A stretch of 64,000 bases of DNA from Streptomyces fagopyri (GCF_009498275.1 NZ_CP045643.1:2294001-2358000); one strand, 5' to 3'. Positions 25,202-35,300 are shown, counted from the first letter of the stretch. Notes: generated by a model from the letters alone, not told the origin. A program made the numbers and translations.

Positions 25202-26253
25202 CGCGGTTCGGCTCCTTCCCAGGTCGCCTGGAGCAGTTCGGTGATCGCCGGCAGGGTGACCGGGCTCGGGTTGCCGGCCGGGGCGGCGGCGACGACGGCT
25301 TCGGCGGCCGGGGCGATGCCGTCGGACGGCATGCCGAGGTCGCGCAGCGAGCGGGGCGCGTCGAGCTGGTCGCGCAGCCGGGCGAGACCCTCCCCCGCGG
25401 TGTCCGTGCCGAAGGCCGCGGCGAGACGGTTCTCGGCTTCCGGGGCCGCGCTCCCGTTGAAGGCGAGGACGTGCGGGAGGACGACAGCGTGGGTGGCGGC
25501 GTGCGGGAGGTTGAACATGCCTCCCAGTACGTGACAGATCTTGTGATGCAGCCCTGATCCGGCGGACGCGAAGGCCAGGGCGGACAGATAGGCGCCGTAG
25601 AGCGCCTGCTCGCGGCCGGGCAGCGCGTCGGGGGCCTCGACGACCATGGGCAGTCCGGAGCGGAGCGCCCGCACGCCCTCGGCGGCGAGGGCCTGGTTGA
25701 CGGGGTCGGTCCGGGGGGCCCACATGGAGTCGACGCAGTGCGCCACCGCGTTCAGGCCGGAGGCGGCGCTCAGGCCGGCGGGCAGGGTGAGCGTCAGTGA
25801 GGCGTCGTAGACGATGGCACGCGGCAGGACCTTGCGGTCGGTGCCGGTGGTCTTGGCGGAGCCCTCGGTCAGCCCCCAGACGGGGGTGGCCTCGGAACCG
25901 GCGTAGGTGGTGGGAACGGCGACGATCGGCAGCCCGGTGGTGAGCGCGACCGCTTTGGCCAGGCCGGTGGTCGAGCCCCCGCCGATGCTGACCAGGACGT
26001 CGGCGTCGTGCGCTGCGGCCGCCTCGCGGGCTCGTTCGGCGACCTCGACGGGGACGTGCATCACGACGTCATCGTGGCGGTGCACGACGGGCAGGCCGTC
26101 CGTGACGCGCTCGGCGATCTCTCCCTCACCCGCTCCGGCGATCACCATCACCCGTCGGGCGCCCAGCGAGGCGATCTCGTCCTTGAGGCTCTCCGCCGCC
26201 TCGCCGGAGGCGAACCGCACCCTTTGCGGCAGGGTCTCGTGGAGGAAACGCAT
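25198..26253 (-). CDS. Maleylacetate reductase
   Basis: A 351-residue iron-containing-alcohol-dehydrogenase-family protein that reduces maleylacetate to 3-oxoadipate with NAD(P)H. Nucleotide-binding motif [16 protein letters not shown] and the substrate/metal region [15 protein letters not shown] and [19 protein letters not shown] are typical of the maleylacetate branch. The start lies six bases after the monooxygenase stop and the end overlaps the dioxygenase start. The enzyme bridges ring cleavage to the 3-oxoadipate CoA-transferase genes at 28.7-30 kb. Confidence 0.92.
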   Translation of the reverse strand: MRFLHETLPQRVRFASGEAAESLKDEIASLGARRVMVIAGAGEGEIAERVTDGLPVVHRHDDVVMHVPVEVAERAREAAAAHDADVLVSIGGGSTTGLAKAVALTTGLPIVAVPTTYAGSEATPVWGLTEGSAKTTGTDRKVLPRAIVYDASLTLTLPAGLSAASGLNAVAHCVDSMWAPRTDPVNQALAAEGVRALRSGLPMVVEAPDALPGREQALYGAYLSALAFASAGSGLHHKICHVLGGMFNLPHAATHAVVLPHVLAFNGSAAPEAENRLAAAFGTDTAGEGLARLRDQLDAPRSLRDLGMPSDGIAPAAEAVVAAAPAGNPSPVTLPAITELLQATWEGAEPR

Positions 26254-26259
26254 CGTGGC

Positions 26260-28053
26260 TCAGTCCCTTCCCAGGATCGAGAGGAGGGCCTGCCGCAGCT
26301 GGTCCTCGGGGTTGTCGGGCAGGGTCGCGGCACGCCACGCGATGTGCTTGTCCGGACGCACCAGCAGCACTCCGCTCTCCTCGACCTCGCGCAGCTTGGC
26401 CCAGTCGTAGTACAGGTCGGTGACCTCGCGGCCCGGACCGATGACGACCGTGCCGAGCGGGACGCCGAGTTCCTGGGCGATCTTCTCGCCGGCCTGTGCC
26501 CACGCCTCGCCGGCGATGCCGGTGAGCAGCGTCCACCGGGTGTAGGGCGCCAGGTCCATCAGCGCGAGGCGGCGGCTGCTGTCGCCGACCCAGGCGTGCG
26601 GCAGGTGGGAGCCGGGAACCGTGGACATCTCGTAGTAGAGGTCCGTGTCCCGGGTGGGCGCGGGGAGTGCGGACCCGTCGGACAGCACCGCCGAGGACGT
26701 GTAGAACTGGCCCAGTTCGACGCCGTGCGCGTTGAACTCGTAGTTCTTCAGATCCATGGCTCGTACGAGGGCGGCCCGTTTGGCGGCGCCGGCGGGGGTG
26801 TTGTCCTTGCGCTCCTCGATCGCGGCGGCCATCTCCGCCTCGGTCCGCGCGTCGAGCAGGCCGAGGGACTCGAAGATGCCCACGAACTCCCGGCTGGACC
26901 GGTTGGCCCGCTTCACGATGCGTTCGGCGACGGGGGCGCGTTCGGCGGTGTAGCTGTCCAGGAGTGCCGGAGCGGCCTGGCCCCTGAGCACGGCGGCCAG
27001 CTTCCAGGCGAGGTTGTAGGCGTCCTGGACCGAGGTGTTGGAACCCAGGCCGTTGCTCGGCGGGTGCCGGTGCACGGCGTCACCGGCGCAGAACACCCGC
27101 CCGTGGTGCAGGCGGCTCGCGTACATCTCGTTGTTGCCCCAGAGGCTGGTGCCGGTGATCTCGACGTCCAGGTCCGGCATGCCGAGGAGGTTCCGCACGA
27201 TCTGGACCGCCGCCCGCTCGTCGACGACGGGGGGCTCGTCCTCGATGTCGTAGCCCCACACGATCAGCCACTCGTTCCAGGGGCGGATCATGCGGACCAG
27301 GCCCGCGCCGATGCCGCCCACGTCGGAGCCCGGCTGTACGACCCAGTACAGGACGGAGGGCCGGTGGGAGACGTACCGGGAGATGTCCGCCTTGAAGGTG
27401 ATGTTCATCGATCCGGCGATGTCCATGGCGCCCTCGAACGGCAGACCGATGTCGGCGGCCACCTTCGAGCGGGCGCCGTCGGCGCCGATCAGGTACTTGG
27501 CGCGAATGCTGTACCGCGCGCCGGTCAGGCGGTCGAGGACCTCGACGGTGACGCCGTCGGCGTCCTGGGTGTGGGAGAGGTACTCGGAGGAGAACCGGGT
27601 GTGGGCGCCGCGCTGCGTCGCGTTGCGTACCAGGATCGGTTCCAGGTAGGTCTGGGGGATGTCGACGGTCAGGCAGGGCGACGCGAGCCGGTAGTCGGCC
27701 TCACGGTCGGGACGGGTCCCCCAGGTGTGGATGCGGCCGATCTCCTCCCCGGTGATGCTCGTGCAGAACACGGTGTCCCCGACCAGACCGTGCTCGGTGG
27801 CGTCCGCGAGGACCTGGGTCTCGACACCGAGGTCCCGGAAGACCTCCATGGCACGCTGGTTGGTGATGTGCGCGCGGGGCGTGTTCGCGGTCCACCGGTA
27901 CTTGGTGATCATGATGGCGTCGACGCCCAGGGTCGCCAGCAGCAGCGCGGCGCTGGCGCCCGCCGGCCCGGAGCCTATGACGACGACCTCGGTGGTCACG
28001 ATGGAGTCGGAGGGCGGTTCGGTCTCTGGGGTCCCGTCGTTGAATTCCGGCAT
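26260..28053 (-). CDS. FAD-dependent phenol-type monooxygenase (TfdB/resorcinol hydroxylase-like)
   Basis: A 597-residue class A flavoprotein hydroxylase, the same size as chlorophenol monooxygenases. FAD motifs: VVVIGSGPAGASAALLLATL (dinucleotide fold), GADGARSKVAAD (DG) and VFCAGDAVHRHPPSNGLG (GD). A thioredoxin-like C-terminal domain follows from about residue 470. ATG 28053 is preceded by GAAAGG; ATG 28086 is possible. As head of the monooxygenase-reductase-dioxygenase operon it should hydroxylate a phenol such as resorcinol or hydroquinone to hydroxyquinol. The substrate is inferred from the downstream enzymes. An inverted repeat TCCGGC-N6-GCCGGA (28076-28093) lies just upstream. Confidence 0.9.
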   Translation of the reverse strand: MPEFNDGTPETEPPSDSIVTTEVVVIGSGPAGASAALLLATLGVDAIMITKYRWTANTPRAHITNQRAMEVFRDLGVETQVLADATEHGLVGDTVFCTSITGEEIGRIHTWGTRPDREADYRLASPCLTVDIPQTYLEPILVRNATQRGAHTRFSSEYLSHTQDADGVTVEVLDRLTGARYSIRAKYLIGADGARSKVAADIGLPFEGAMDIAGSMNITFKADISRYVSHRPSVLYWVVQPGSDVGGIGAGLVRMIRPWNEWLIVWGYDIEDEPPVVDERAAVQIVRNLLGMPDLDVEITGTSLWGNNEMYASRLHHGRVFCAGDAVHRHPPSNGLGSNTSVQDAYNLAWKLAAVLRGQAAPALLDSYTAERAPVAERIVKRANRSSREFVGIFESLGLLDARTEAEMAAAIEERKDNTPAGAAKRAALVRAMDLKNYEFNAHGVELGQFYTSSAVLSDGSALPAPTRDTDLYYEMSTVPGSHLPHAWVGDSSRRLALMDLAPYTRWTLLTGIAGEAWAQAGEKIAQELGVPLGTVVIGPGREVTDLYYDWAKLREVEESGVLLVRPDKHIAWRAATLPDNPEDQLRQALLSILGRD

Positions 28054-28680
28054 GTTCGTGATGGCCTTTCGTGAGTCCGGCGTCATTGCCGGAGACGTCA
28101 GTGTGGAACCGGGCGGGCGGGCACGGAATGGCGTGAGGCCATGTCGGCGGGAACGCCAAAGGGTGGCGGTTTCGGGAAGGACAGCGGGCCGGGGGACGGG
28201 TCGGACGGGGGCCGGGACGAGTCGGGGCGGGTCGGTTCCGGGACGATCCAGGTGGGAACCGGCGGGGGCGCGGGTGGGGGTGCCGGGGTGGGTGCCGGAG
28301 AGGACCTTCGGGAACCCGCGTGAGAGCCGGGATCCCGGGTGGGAGCCGGCGGGCGCCGGACGGGTACCTGCGGACCCAGGTGGGGTTCCGACCGAGTACC
28401 GGCGCGGAACCGAGTGGGAACCGGCGGGGGCGCGGGTGGGGCTCCAGGTGGGTGCCCGCGGGGACCTTTCCGGCCCTGCGCGCCCCGCCCCCGCACGCGG
28501 CCTTGTCGTGGAGGTCCGGCCGGGACGGGGTGCTCCGGCTCGGATCACCGGCCGGCACGACCGCTCGGAGGGACCGCTGGGAAAGCCCGCTGCGAAGGAC
28601 CGCCGGAAAGATCCGCCGAGACCACCGGGTCAGACCGATCAGGTCCGGATGCCTTGTGCCGCACGGCTTTTGAGTGGGTG
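28054..28680. other. 627-bp G-rich spacer between the two aromatic-pathway operons
   Basis: No credible gene. The upper strand is strikingly G-rich from about 28140 to 28560, with many runs of three to five G, so the strand template for leftward transcription could form G-quadruplexes. A 27-bp repeat is annotated separately. It must contain the promoter of the monooxygenase operon unless transcription reads through from the thiolase operon. Open frames here are low-complexity Gly/Pro or Arg/Pro and look non-coding. Confidence 0.6.
28253..28441. repeat. 27-bp direct repeat in the G-rich spacer
   Basis: A 27-base sequence beginning TGGGAACCGGCGGGGGCG occurs at 28253-28279 and identically at 28415-28441, with a third degenerate relative near 28340. 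Spacing between the exact copies is 162 bp. Confidence 0.7.
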
Positions 28681-29355
28681 TCAGGCCGGGGACGGCAGGA
28701 GCGGCAGTTCGAGGCGGCCCGCGAGGTCGTCGACGGTGACGCCGAAGGTCTCGCGCACCGTGACGCCCGCCGGGGTGATGTCGAAGACCGCCAGGTCGGT
28801 GTAGACGCGGTCGACGCAGCCCAGCCCGGTCAGCGGGTAGGTGCACCGCGGAACCAGCTTGGGGGCGCCGTCCTTCGTGAACAGCGTCATCATGACGAAG
28901 ACCTTCTTGGCACCGATCGCGAGGTCCATGGCACCGCCGACGGCGGGAATGGCGTCGGGTGCGCCGGTGTGCCAGTTGGCGAGGTCCCCGCTCCCGGCGA
29001 CCTGGAAGGCGCCCAGGACGCAGATGTCCAGGTGACCGCCGCGCATCATGGCGAACGAGTCGGCGTGGTGGAAGTAGGCCGCCCCGGGCGGTTCGGTCAC
29101 GGGAACCTTGCCCGCGTTGGTGAGATCGAGGTCGATCTCCTCGCCCTGCGCGGCCGGTCCCATGTTGAGCATGCCGTTCTCGGTGTGGAGCACCACCCCG
29201 GAGTCGGCCGGCAGATGGTCGGCGACGAGTGTGGGCTGACCGATGCCGAGGTTGACGAACGCGCCGTACGGAATGTCGCGGGCCACCAGGGCGGCCATCT
29301 CGGACTTGCCCAGCGGCCCGCGTCCGCTGTCCGCCGTGCGCAGGATCGGGGTCAT
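28681..29355 (-). CDS. pcaJ: 3-oxoadipate (3-oxoacid) CoA-transferase subunit B
   Basis: A 224-residue beta subunit of a family I CoA-transferase. The catalytic glutamate lies in LHTENGMLNMGP; glycine-rich NLGIGQPTLVADHLP and the C-terminal VPRCTYPLTGLGCVDRVYTD are characteristic. It transfers CoA from succinyl-CoA to 3-oxoadipate, together with subunit A. Its ATG overlaps the subunit A stop by four bases. Context with maleylacetate reductase supports 3-oxoadipate over acetoacetate as acceptor, but the families are hard to separate by sequence alone. Confidence 0.88.
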   Translation of the reverse strand: MTPILRTADSGRGPLGKSEMAALVARDIPYGAFVNLGIGQPTLVADHLPADSGVVLHTENGMLNMGPAAQGEEIDLDLTNAGKVPVTEPPGAAYFHHADSFAMMRGGHLDICVLGAFQVAGSGDLANWHTGAPDAIPAVGGAMDLAIGAKKVFVMMTLFTKDGAPKLVPRCTYPLTGLGCVDRVYTDLAVFDITPAGVTVRETFGVTVDDLAGRLELPLLPSPA

Positions 29356-30020
29356 GCGGTCAACTCCTGTACCACGCGGTCGACATAGATGCTCGGCGTC
29401 ACCACGGCCTCGGGGTCGATCACGCCGGTGTCGACGATCTCGCGGACCTGTGCGACCACCGTGGTCGCGGCGGTGGCCATGACGGGCCCGAAGTTGCGGG
29501 CGGTCTTGCGGTAGACGAGGTTGCCCATGCGATCGGCACGATGGGCGCCGATCAGCGCGACATCGCCCTTGATCGGGTACTCCAGGACGTGGGTACGGCC
29601 GTCGATGACCCGGGTCTCCTTGCCTTCGGCCAGCAGGGTCCCGGCTCCGGTGGGGCAGAAGAAGGCACCGATACCGGCACCGGCCGCCCTGATCCGCTCC
29701 GCGAGGTTGCCCTGCGGCACCACTTCGAGCTCGATCCGGCCGGCCCGGTAGAGGCCGTCGAAGACGTACGAGTCGGACTGCCGGGGGAAGGAGCAGACGA
29801 CCTTACGGACCCGTCCCCTCGCCAGCAGCGCGGCCAGCCCGGTGTCGCCGTTGCCCGCGTTGTTGGACACGACGGTCAGGTCCTTCGCACCCTGGCGGAT
29901 GAGGGCGTCGATCAGATCGACCGGCATTCCGGCCATCCCGAAGCCGCCGACGAGCACCGTCGAACCGTCCTCGATCCCGGCGACGGCCTCATCGGCGTGG
30001 GCGCACAGCCGCATGGTCAT
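29352..30020 (-). CDS. pcaI: 3-oxoadipate (3-oxoacid) CoA-transferase subunit A
   Basis: A 222-residue alpha subunit. The oxyanion/CoA loop GGFGMAGMPVDLIDALI and conserved GNLAERIRAAGAGIGAFFCP, THVLEYPIKGDVALI and ARNFGPVMATAA are present. ATG 30020 overlaps the thiolase stop and its own stop overlaps subunit B, so thiolase, A and B form a tightly coupled trio read from the promoter near 31.25 kb. The open frame extends upstream inside the thiolase gene and is ignored. Confidence 0.9.
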   Translation of the reverse strand: MTMRLCAHADEAVAGIEDGSTVLVGGFGMAGMPVDLIDALIRQGAKDLTVVSNNAGNGDTGLAALLARGRVRKVVCSFPRQSDSYVFDGLYRAGRIELEVVPQGNLAERIRAAGAGIGAFFCPTGAGTLLAEGKETRVIDGRTHVLEYPIKGDVALIGAHRADRMGNLVYRKTARNFGPVMATAATTVVAQVREIVDTGVIDPEAVVTPSIYVDRVVQELTA

Positions 30021-31222
30021 CGGCCGGCCTCCGTGACGTTCTCCAGGACGACGGCGAGCGCCTGGCCCACGCCGATGCAGATCGCCGCGACGCCCCATCG
30101 TCCGCCGGACTCCTTCAGCCGGTGCGCCAGCGTGCCCAGGAGCCTGCCGCCGGAAGCTCCCAGCGGGTGGCCGAGCGCGATGGCACCGCCCTTGGTGTTG
30201 ACCATCGCGGGGTCGATGTTCCAGGCGTCCACACATGCCAGTGCCTGCACGGCGAACGCCTCGTTGAGTTCGACCGCGGAGACGTCCGACCACGTGATGC
30301 CGGCGCTCTTCAGGGCCCGGTTCACCGCCTCGACGGGAGCGAAGCCGAACATCTGCGGATCCAGTGCGAACACCCCTCGCCCGGCTATGCGGGCGAGCGG
30401 ATCGGCGCCGATACGCGTGGCGGCGGCCGCCGAGCCGAGCAGCACGGCCGAGGCGCCGTCGCTCAGTGGCGAGGAGTTGCCCGCCGTGATCCCACCGCCG
30501 GGGCGGAAGGACGGCTTGAGGGCGGCGAGCTTCTCGGTCGTGGATCCGGGCCTGACGCCCTCGTCCCGGGCGAGGGTGCCGCCCCTGCCGTCGGTCGCGA
30601 CCGGCACCACCAGGTCGTCGTAGAAGCCGGCCGTCCAGGCGGCGTCGGCGAGGTTGTGGGAACGGACGGCGAACTCGTCCTGCCGCTCCCGCGGGACGCC
30701 GAAGCGGTCGGCCAGCTGTTCGTTGGCCTCACCCAGCGAGACCGTCCACTCCTTCGGCATGCGCTCGTTGACCAGCCGCCAGCCGACAGCGGTGGACACG
30801 GCGGTCACGTCGCCGACGGGATAGCCGCGCGCGGGCTTGGGCAGCACCCAGGGAGCCCGGGTCATGGATTCCACACCGCCGGTGAGCACGATGTCGGCGT
30901 CTCCGGTCTCGATGGCACGGGAGGCCATGATCGCCGCGTCCAGGGAGGAGCCGCACAGCCGGTTGACGGTCGTGGCGGGCACCGAGGTGGGCAGTCCGGC
31001 CAGGAGCACGGCCATCCGGCCGACGTTGCGGTTGTCCTCGCCGGCGCCGTTGGCGTTTCCCCAGACGACGTCGTCGATGCCGCCCGGATCGAGCTCCGGC
31101 ACCTTGGCCAGGACCCCGTTCACGGCGAGCGCCGCGAGGTCGTCGGGCCGGATTCCGGCGAGAGCGCCGGAGAACCGTCCGAAGGGAGTCCTTGCCGCTG
31201 CGTATACGTAACTTTCGCTCAC
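30017..31222 (-). CDS. pcaF: Thiolase, 3-oxoadipyl-CoA thiolase type
   Basis: A 401-residue thiolase that cleaves 3-oxoadipyl-CoA to succinyl-CoA and acetyl-CoA. Nucleophile C90 is in NRLCGSSLDAAIM; GGAIALGHPLGASGGRL holds the histidine, and CIGVGQALAVVLE the second cysteine. The GTG at 31222 gives the standard length and puts SYVYAAARTPFGRF at the front; an ATG at 31248 would add nine residues. It leads the thiolase-transferase operon divergent from the LysR gene. Position in the aromatic cluster favours PcaF over a general acetoacetyl-CoA thiolase. Confidence 0.9.
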   Translation of the reverse strand: MSESYVYAAARTPFGRFSGALAGIRPDDLAALAVNGVLAKVPELDPGGIDDVVWGNANGAGEDNRNVGRMAVLLAGLPTSVPATTVNRLCGSSLDAAIMASRAIETGDADIVLTGGVESMTRAPWVLPKPARGYPVGDVTAVSTAVGWRLVNERMPKEWTVSLGEANEQLADRFGVPRERQDEFAVRSHNLADAAWTAGFYDDLVVPVATDGRGGTLARDEGVRPGSTTEKLAALKPSFRPGGGITAGNSSPLSDGASAVLLGSAAAATRIGADPLARIAGRGVFALDPQMFGFAPVEAVNRALKSAGITWSDVSAVELNEAFAVQALACVDAWNIDPAMVNTKGGAIALGHPLGASGGRLLGTLAHRLKESGGRWGVAAICIGVGQALAVVLENVTEAGR

Positions 31223-31278
31223 GTCTTCACGGTAGGTCGCCCTCTTCATCGCGTCCAAGACACAGTACGGAGCGATTG

Positions 31279-31298
31279 ATAAGGCAGCCTTATAAGCT
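31279..31298. promoter_or_regulatory. Perfect palindrome overlapping the LysR gene -10, between divergent promoters
   Basis: ATAAGGC-A-GCCTTAT (31279-31293) is a perfect 7-1-7 palindrome. Rightward, TAAGCT (31293-31298) lies six bases before ATG 31305, indicating a leaderless LysR transcript, so the palindrome overlaps its -10. Probably the LysR binding site for autoregulation and for activating the leftward thiolase operon; no clear -35 was seen. Confidence 0.55.
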
Positions 31299-31304
31299 GG
31301 GGCC

Positions 31305-32192
31305 ATGGAACTCCGTCAGGCCCGCTATTTCCTCACCCTCGCCGAGGAGTGCCACTTCGGGCGCGCGGCGGCCCGCCTGCACGTGGCCCAGCCGGCCCTC
31401 TCGCAGCAGATCAAGACGCTGGAACGCGAGCTCGGCGTCAGCCTCTTCCAGCGTTCCACCCGGCACGTGGAACTCACCGAGGCGGGCCGGCACCTGACCC
31501 CGTACGCCCGTACGCTGGTCACCGAGGCCGAACGCGCGCGCGTCCACATGGCGGAGCTCGCCACCGGCCGCGCCGGCCGTGTCTCCGTCGGGTTCATCGG
31601 CACGGCCACCTACGACGTCCTGCCCCGCGTCGCCCGGACCGTACGGTCCCGGCTGCCTCACCTCACCCTCGACCTGCGCGGCGAGCTGATCACCCCGCAG
31701 CTCGTGGACGGCCTGCTCACCGGCACCTACGACCTCGCGGTGTCCCGTACCAGCGCGGCCGGGGTCGAGGGAGTGCACATCACGCCCTTGCGCACCGAAC
31801 CCCTGATCGCCGTGCTGCCGGCCCACCATCCCCTGGCGGCCGACCGGCGGATCTCGCTGAGCGCGCTGGCCGACGAACCCTTCGTCGTCCATCCCTCGCA
31901 GCCGCGGTCCGCCATGTACGACCGCGTCCTGTCGGCCTGCGCCCGGGCCGGTTTCCGGCCCTCGTCCCTCGTCGAGGTCGGCGAGACCGCGACCCTCGTC
32001 GTCCTCGTGGCCGCGGGGCACGGCGTCGCGCTCGTGCCGCGGTCGGTGCAGAGTCTGCGGCTCGACGGCGTGACGTACGTACCGCTCGCCGAGACGGAGA
32101 CCATCGATCTCATCCTGGCCCGCCGAGCGCACCGCGACTCACCGGCTGTGCAGCACGTCGCCTCGATCATCGAGGAGTGCGTGCGCCCCTGA
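31305..32192 (+). CDS. LysR-family transcriptional regulator of the aromatic cluster
   Basis: A 295-residue LTTR. The N-terminal winged helix covers residues 1-60 (MELRQARYFLTLAEECHFGR, AQPALSQQIKTLERELGVSL) and the periplasmic-binding-like effector domain residues 90-290 (RVSVGFIGTATYDVLPRVAR, LVAAGHGVALVPRSVQSL). It belongs to the CatR/BenM-like type. It is divergent from the thiolase operon with the palindrome in between, so it most likely senses an intermediate such as maleylacetate, hydroxyquinol or 3-oxoadipate (inference). A strong hairpin terminator follows its stop. Confidence 0.9.
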   Translation: MELRQARYFLTLAEECHFGRAAARLHVAQPALSQQIKTLERELGVSLFQRSTRHVELTEAGRHLTPYARTLVTEAERARVHMAELATGRAGRVSVGFIGTATYDVLPRVARTVRSRLPHLTLDLRGELITPQLVDGLLTGTYDLAVSRTSAAGVEGVHITPLRTEPLIAVLPAHHPLAADRRISLSALADEPFVVHPSQPRSAMYDRVLSACARAGFRPSSLVEVGETATLVVLVAAGHGVALVPRSVQSLRLDGVTYVPLAETETIDLILARRAHRDSPAVQHVASIIEECVRP

Positions 32193-32231
32193 GCGGCACC
32201 GGGCACGCGCCCGCTCCCGGGCGAGTACTCA

Positions 32232-32273
32232 GCCCGCGAGGCCTCCACCACCCGCGGGAACGGCCTCGCGGGC
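32232..32273. terminator. Hairpin terminator after the LysR gene, convergent with the SWIM gene
   Basis: A perfect 12-bp stem GCCCGCGAGGCC / GGCCTCGCGGGC encloses an 18-base loop, itself containing the palindrome CCCGCGGG, in the 154-bp gap between convergent genes. Confidence 0.75.
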
Positions 32274-32346
32274 GGGGTCGAATCCCGACGCGCGCCGCGC
32301 CCGCACCGGTCCCTCGCGCGTACGGCCGCCCGGTCGGGCCCCGGCG

Positions 32347-35300
32347 TCAGAACTCCCCGGGTGCGCCGAGGCCGGTGAGGGCGCCGACGGGGTCGAGGTC
32401 GGGGGTGCCGCGCGGCCACCAGTCGTCCTGACCGGGTTCCGATTCGTACGCGTACCAGAGGCCGTCGTGGCCCAGCCGCAGTTGGGCGTGGCCGCGGGGG
32501 TGCGTGAGGTGGTTGCGCCAGGGGCGGAAGGCCGGGAGGTCCGCGGCGAGCAGCAGCGGACGGGCTCGGTCGAAACGGCCGGCGGGCGGGTCCCAGGGTT
32601 CTTCGAGGACGCTCAGCCCCTCGATTCCGCCCTGACGCCAGGCGGCGACCGCGCGCGCCAGGTCGGCGGGGGTACGGCCGGCGGCCGAGGCGAGCGAGGA
32701 GTAGAGGGCGCGGGTGGCCGCGGTGAGCCCGGAACCGGGGCGGGCGGCGGCGAGCCGGACCGCGTCCTGCCAGAACGTCAGCTCCGCGACCGGGTCACGG
32801 CCGGCGGTCAGCATCACGTGCGCGCGGGCCGCCGCGTCCGTGGCCAGCTGGTCCAGCGCGAACGGGTCCGGGCCGCCCGGGGCACCCGGGTAGGTCGGCG
32901 GCTGCTCGGGGTGCGCGGGCGCGGGCAGGGGCGCCGGAAGGGGCGGCAGGCCACGGCGGGCGAGGACGTCCCGGGCCCGTACGCCGGGAAGGGGCGCCGG
33001 CTCCTGTTCCTGCGCGGCGCGGGCCGCGCGGGCCGCGTTGCGGCGGGAGAGTCCGTCGAGCAGTTCACGCTCACCTCGGCCGCGCAGCAGGAGCAGCACG
33101 AACGGGTCCTCGTCCAGCAGCCGGGCCGTCTCGTAGCAGAGCGCCGCCGCGTGTTTGCAGGGGTGACCGGAGTCGGGGCAGCTGCAGTGCGGTGCGAGGT
33201 CGCGGGGGCCGGGGAGCAGGTCGACCCCGCAGTCGGCGAGCGAGCGGGGCATCTCCTTGTCGAGCAGCGCCGCGATGTGGCCGGGCCGATCCGCGGCCGC
33301 GTCGAGGAAGCGGTCCCAGTCCCCGTCGTCCAGTGTCCGCAGGGCGACCTGCACGCGGTAGGGCCGCGGACGGCTCCCGTGCACGTACGCCAGCACCAGT
33401 CCCGGGGTGACCGTGATGGCGTCGACCCGCCCCTTGGCCGCGTAGGCCCGCCCACGCGCCAGCCGCGCCACGTCGAGGGCGCCCTCCTCCAGGGCGCTCA
33501 CCCAGGCGTTGCCCCACCACGTCCGCGCGAACGACTCCGCGTCGGGCCTCCGTGCCGGGAGCGCGGGAAACGTACGGCGCAGCTCTCCGTCCCGCCCCGG
33601 GGACCCCATGGACCGCGGCAGCCGGGCCGCCGGCAGGGGTGCGCTCCGCTCCCCCGGCACGCCGAGACCGCCCGCGCCGGGCTCCGCCGTCCTGGCGGTC
33701 CGGGCGCGCCGGGCGGCCGCCCCGGGGGTCTCCGTACTTCCGGTGGTCGTCGCAGCGGGCTCCGTGTACCGGGTGGTGGTCGTCGCGCCGGACTCCGTGT
33801 ACCGGGCGGTGGTCGTCACGTCGGACGTCGTATCGCGGGCAGCCGTCGCGGCGGCGTCCATGGTCCCGCCGACCGGACCACCGGCTTCCATGTATCGGGC
33901 GGGGGTCATCGCGCCGGACTCCGTGTCCCGGGCAGCCGCCCCCGCGGTGTCCGTGGCCCCGGCGACCGGCCCACCGGCTTCCGTGTACCGGGCGGGGGTC
34001 ATCGCGCCGGACTCCGTGTCCCGGGCAGCCGCCCCCGCGGTCTCCGTGGCCCCGGCGACCGGCCCACCGGCTTCCGTGTACCGGGCGGTGGTCGTCGCGC
34101 CGGACTCCGTGTCCCGGGCGGTCGACCCGTCGGTGCCGGTATCCCGGGCAGCCTCCCCGGCGGTCCGCGTGACCGAGGTGACCGACCCGGCGGAATCCGT
34201 ATCCCCGGCGGTCTCCGTGACCCGGGCAGCCGCTCCGGCGATCCGCGTGACCCAGGTGGTCGACCCGGCGGTCCGCGTGTCCTCGGCGGGCTCAGGCGTC
34301 GCGACGTCCTCTCGGGACGCTTGCGAGTGCGCGGCGCGGCGGCTCCCCGTCCCGGCGTCGGACGTCTCCGGGCGCGCGACGGTACGCCCGTCCGGCAGCG
34401 GTGGGGCCTCGGGGCCCGGCACTCGCGTCGTACGGGTCCGGGGGTCCTCGTCGCCGGGCAGCTCGAACGCTCCGTCGAGGAGGTCCCGTACGTCCCGTAC
34501 GTCCCGGGCCGGCGCTTCCGGGTCGAGTCCGCGTGACGTCCGCCGGGCCGGAGAAGCGGTCGGCGGTGTGCGGTCGGCGAACCGGCGCCGGGGCTCCTCG
34601 GCCTCCTCGCCCCCGGCGTCCGTCCGCGCCTGCCGTGCTTCGCTGCGTGCGGCGCGCAGGGCTTCGCGGGCGACATCGCCCGGACGTGCGGCGCCCGCGG
34701 CCGGGGCGACCTGGCCGTCCGCTTCCGTCGCGTCCGTGGCGGTGGACCGACGTACCGCCGAACGGTCCTCCGACGCGGCGGGCGCCGGGGCCGTCCCGGG
34801 AGCGCCTTCGGCAGTCGGCACTTCTCCGACTCCGGCTCCGGCTCCGGCACCGGCACCAGCACCAGCACCAGCACCAGGGATGCTCCCTCTCGCGGCGGCG
34901 CGGCGCAGCGCCTGGCGGGCCGCGTCGCCCGGTCGGCCGCCCGGGGTGACCGGGGTCGCCTCGGCCGGTGGGCCCGGCTCGTCCTCGGCCGCAGCTCCGC
35001 GCTCCCGCGCGGCCCGCAGGGCACGGCGGGCCGCGTCCGCGGGACGCGCGCCCTCCTCGGTCGAGGGGCGTGCGGATCCTTCGGCGCGGGGCTCTTCCGG
35101 CTCGTCGGTTCCAGCGGTCTCCGCCGATCCCGCAGGTCCGGGCATCCTCGCCGCCTCCACAGGCCCCGCAGGCCCGGTCGACCTCGCCGCCTCCGCAGGT
35201 CCCGTCGGTCCGCCGGGCCCCGCAGCCCCCGCCGGGCCGCATGGACCCGGGGTCTCTGTCGGTCCGCCGGCTCCCTCCGGTCCGGCAAGTCCGAGTGGCC

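Noticed and set aside
28141..28323. Glycine-rich small frame in the aromatic-cluster spacer
   Set aside because: Composition follows the G-rich strand, there is no convincing ribosome site, and the repeat unit runs through it out of register with codons.
32264..32290. tRNA T-arm-like sequence (GGGGTCGAATCCC)
   Set aside because: Only a T-loop-like stretch is present next to the terminator; no acceptor, D or anticodon arms can be drawn, so it is neither a tRNA nor a supported attachment site.
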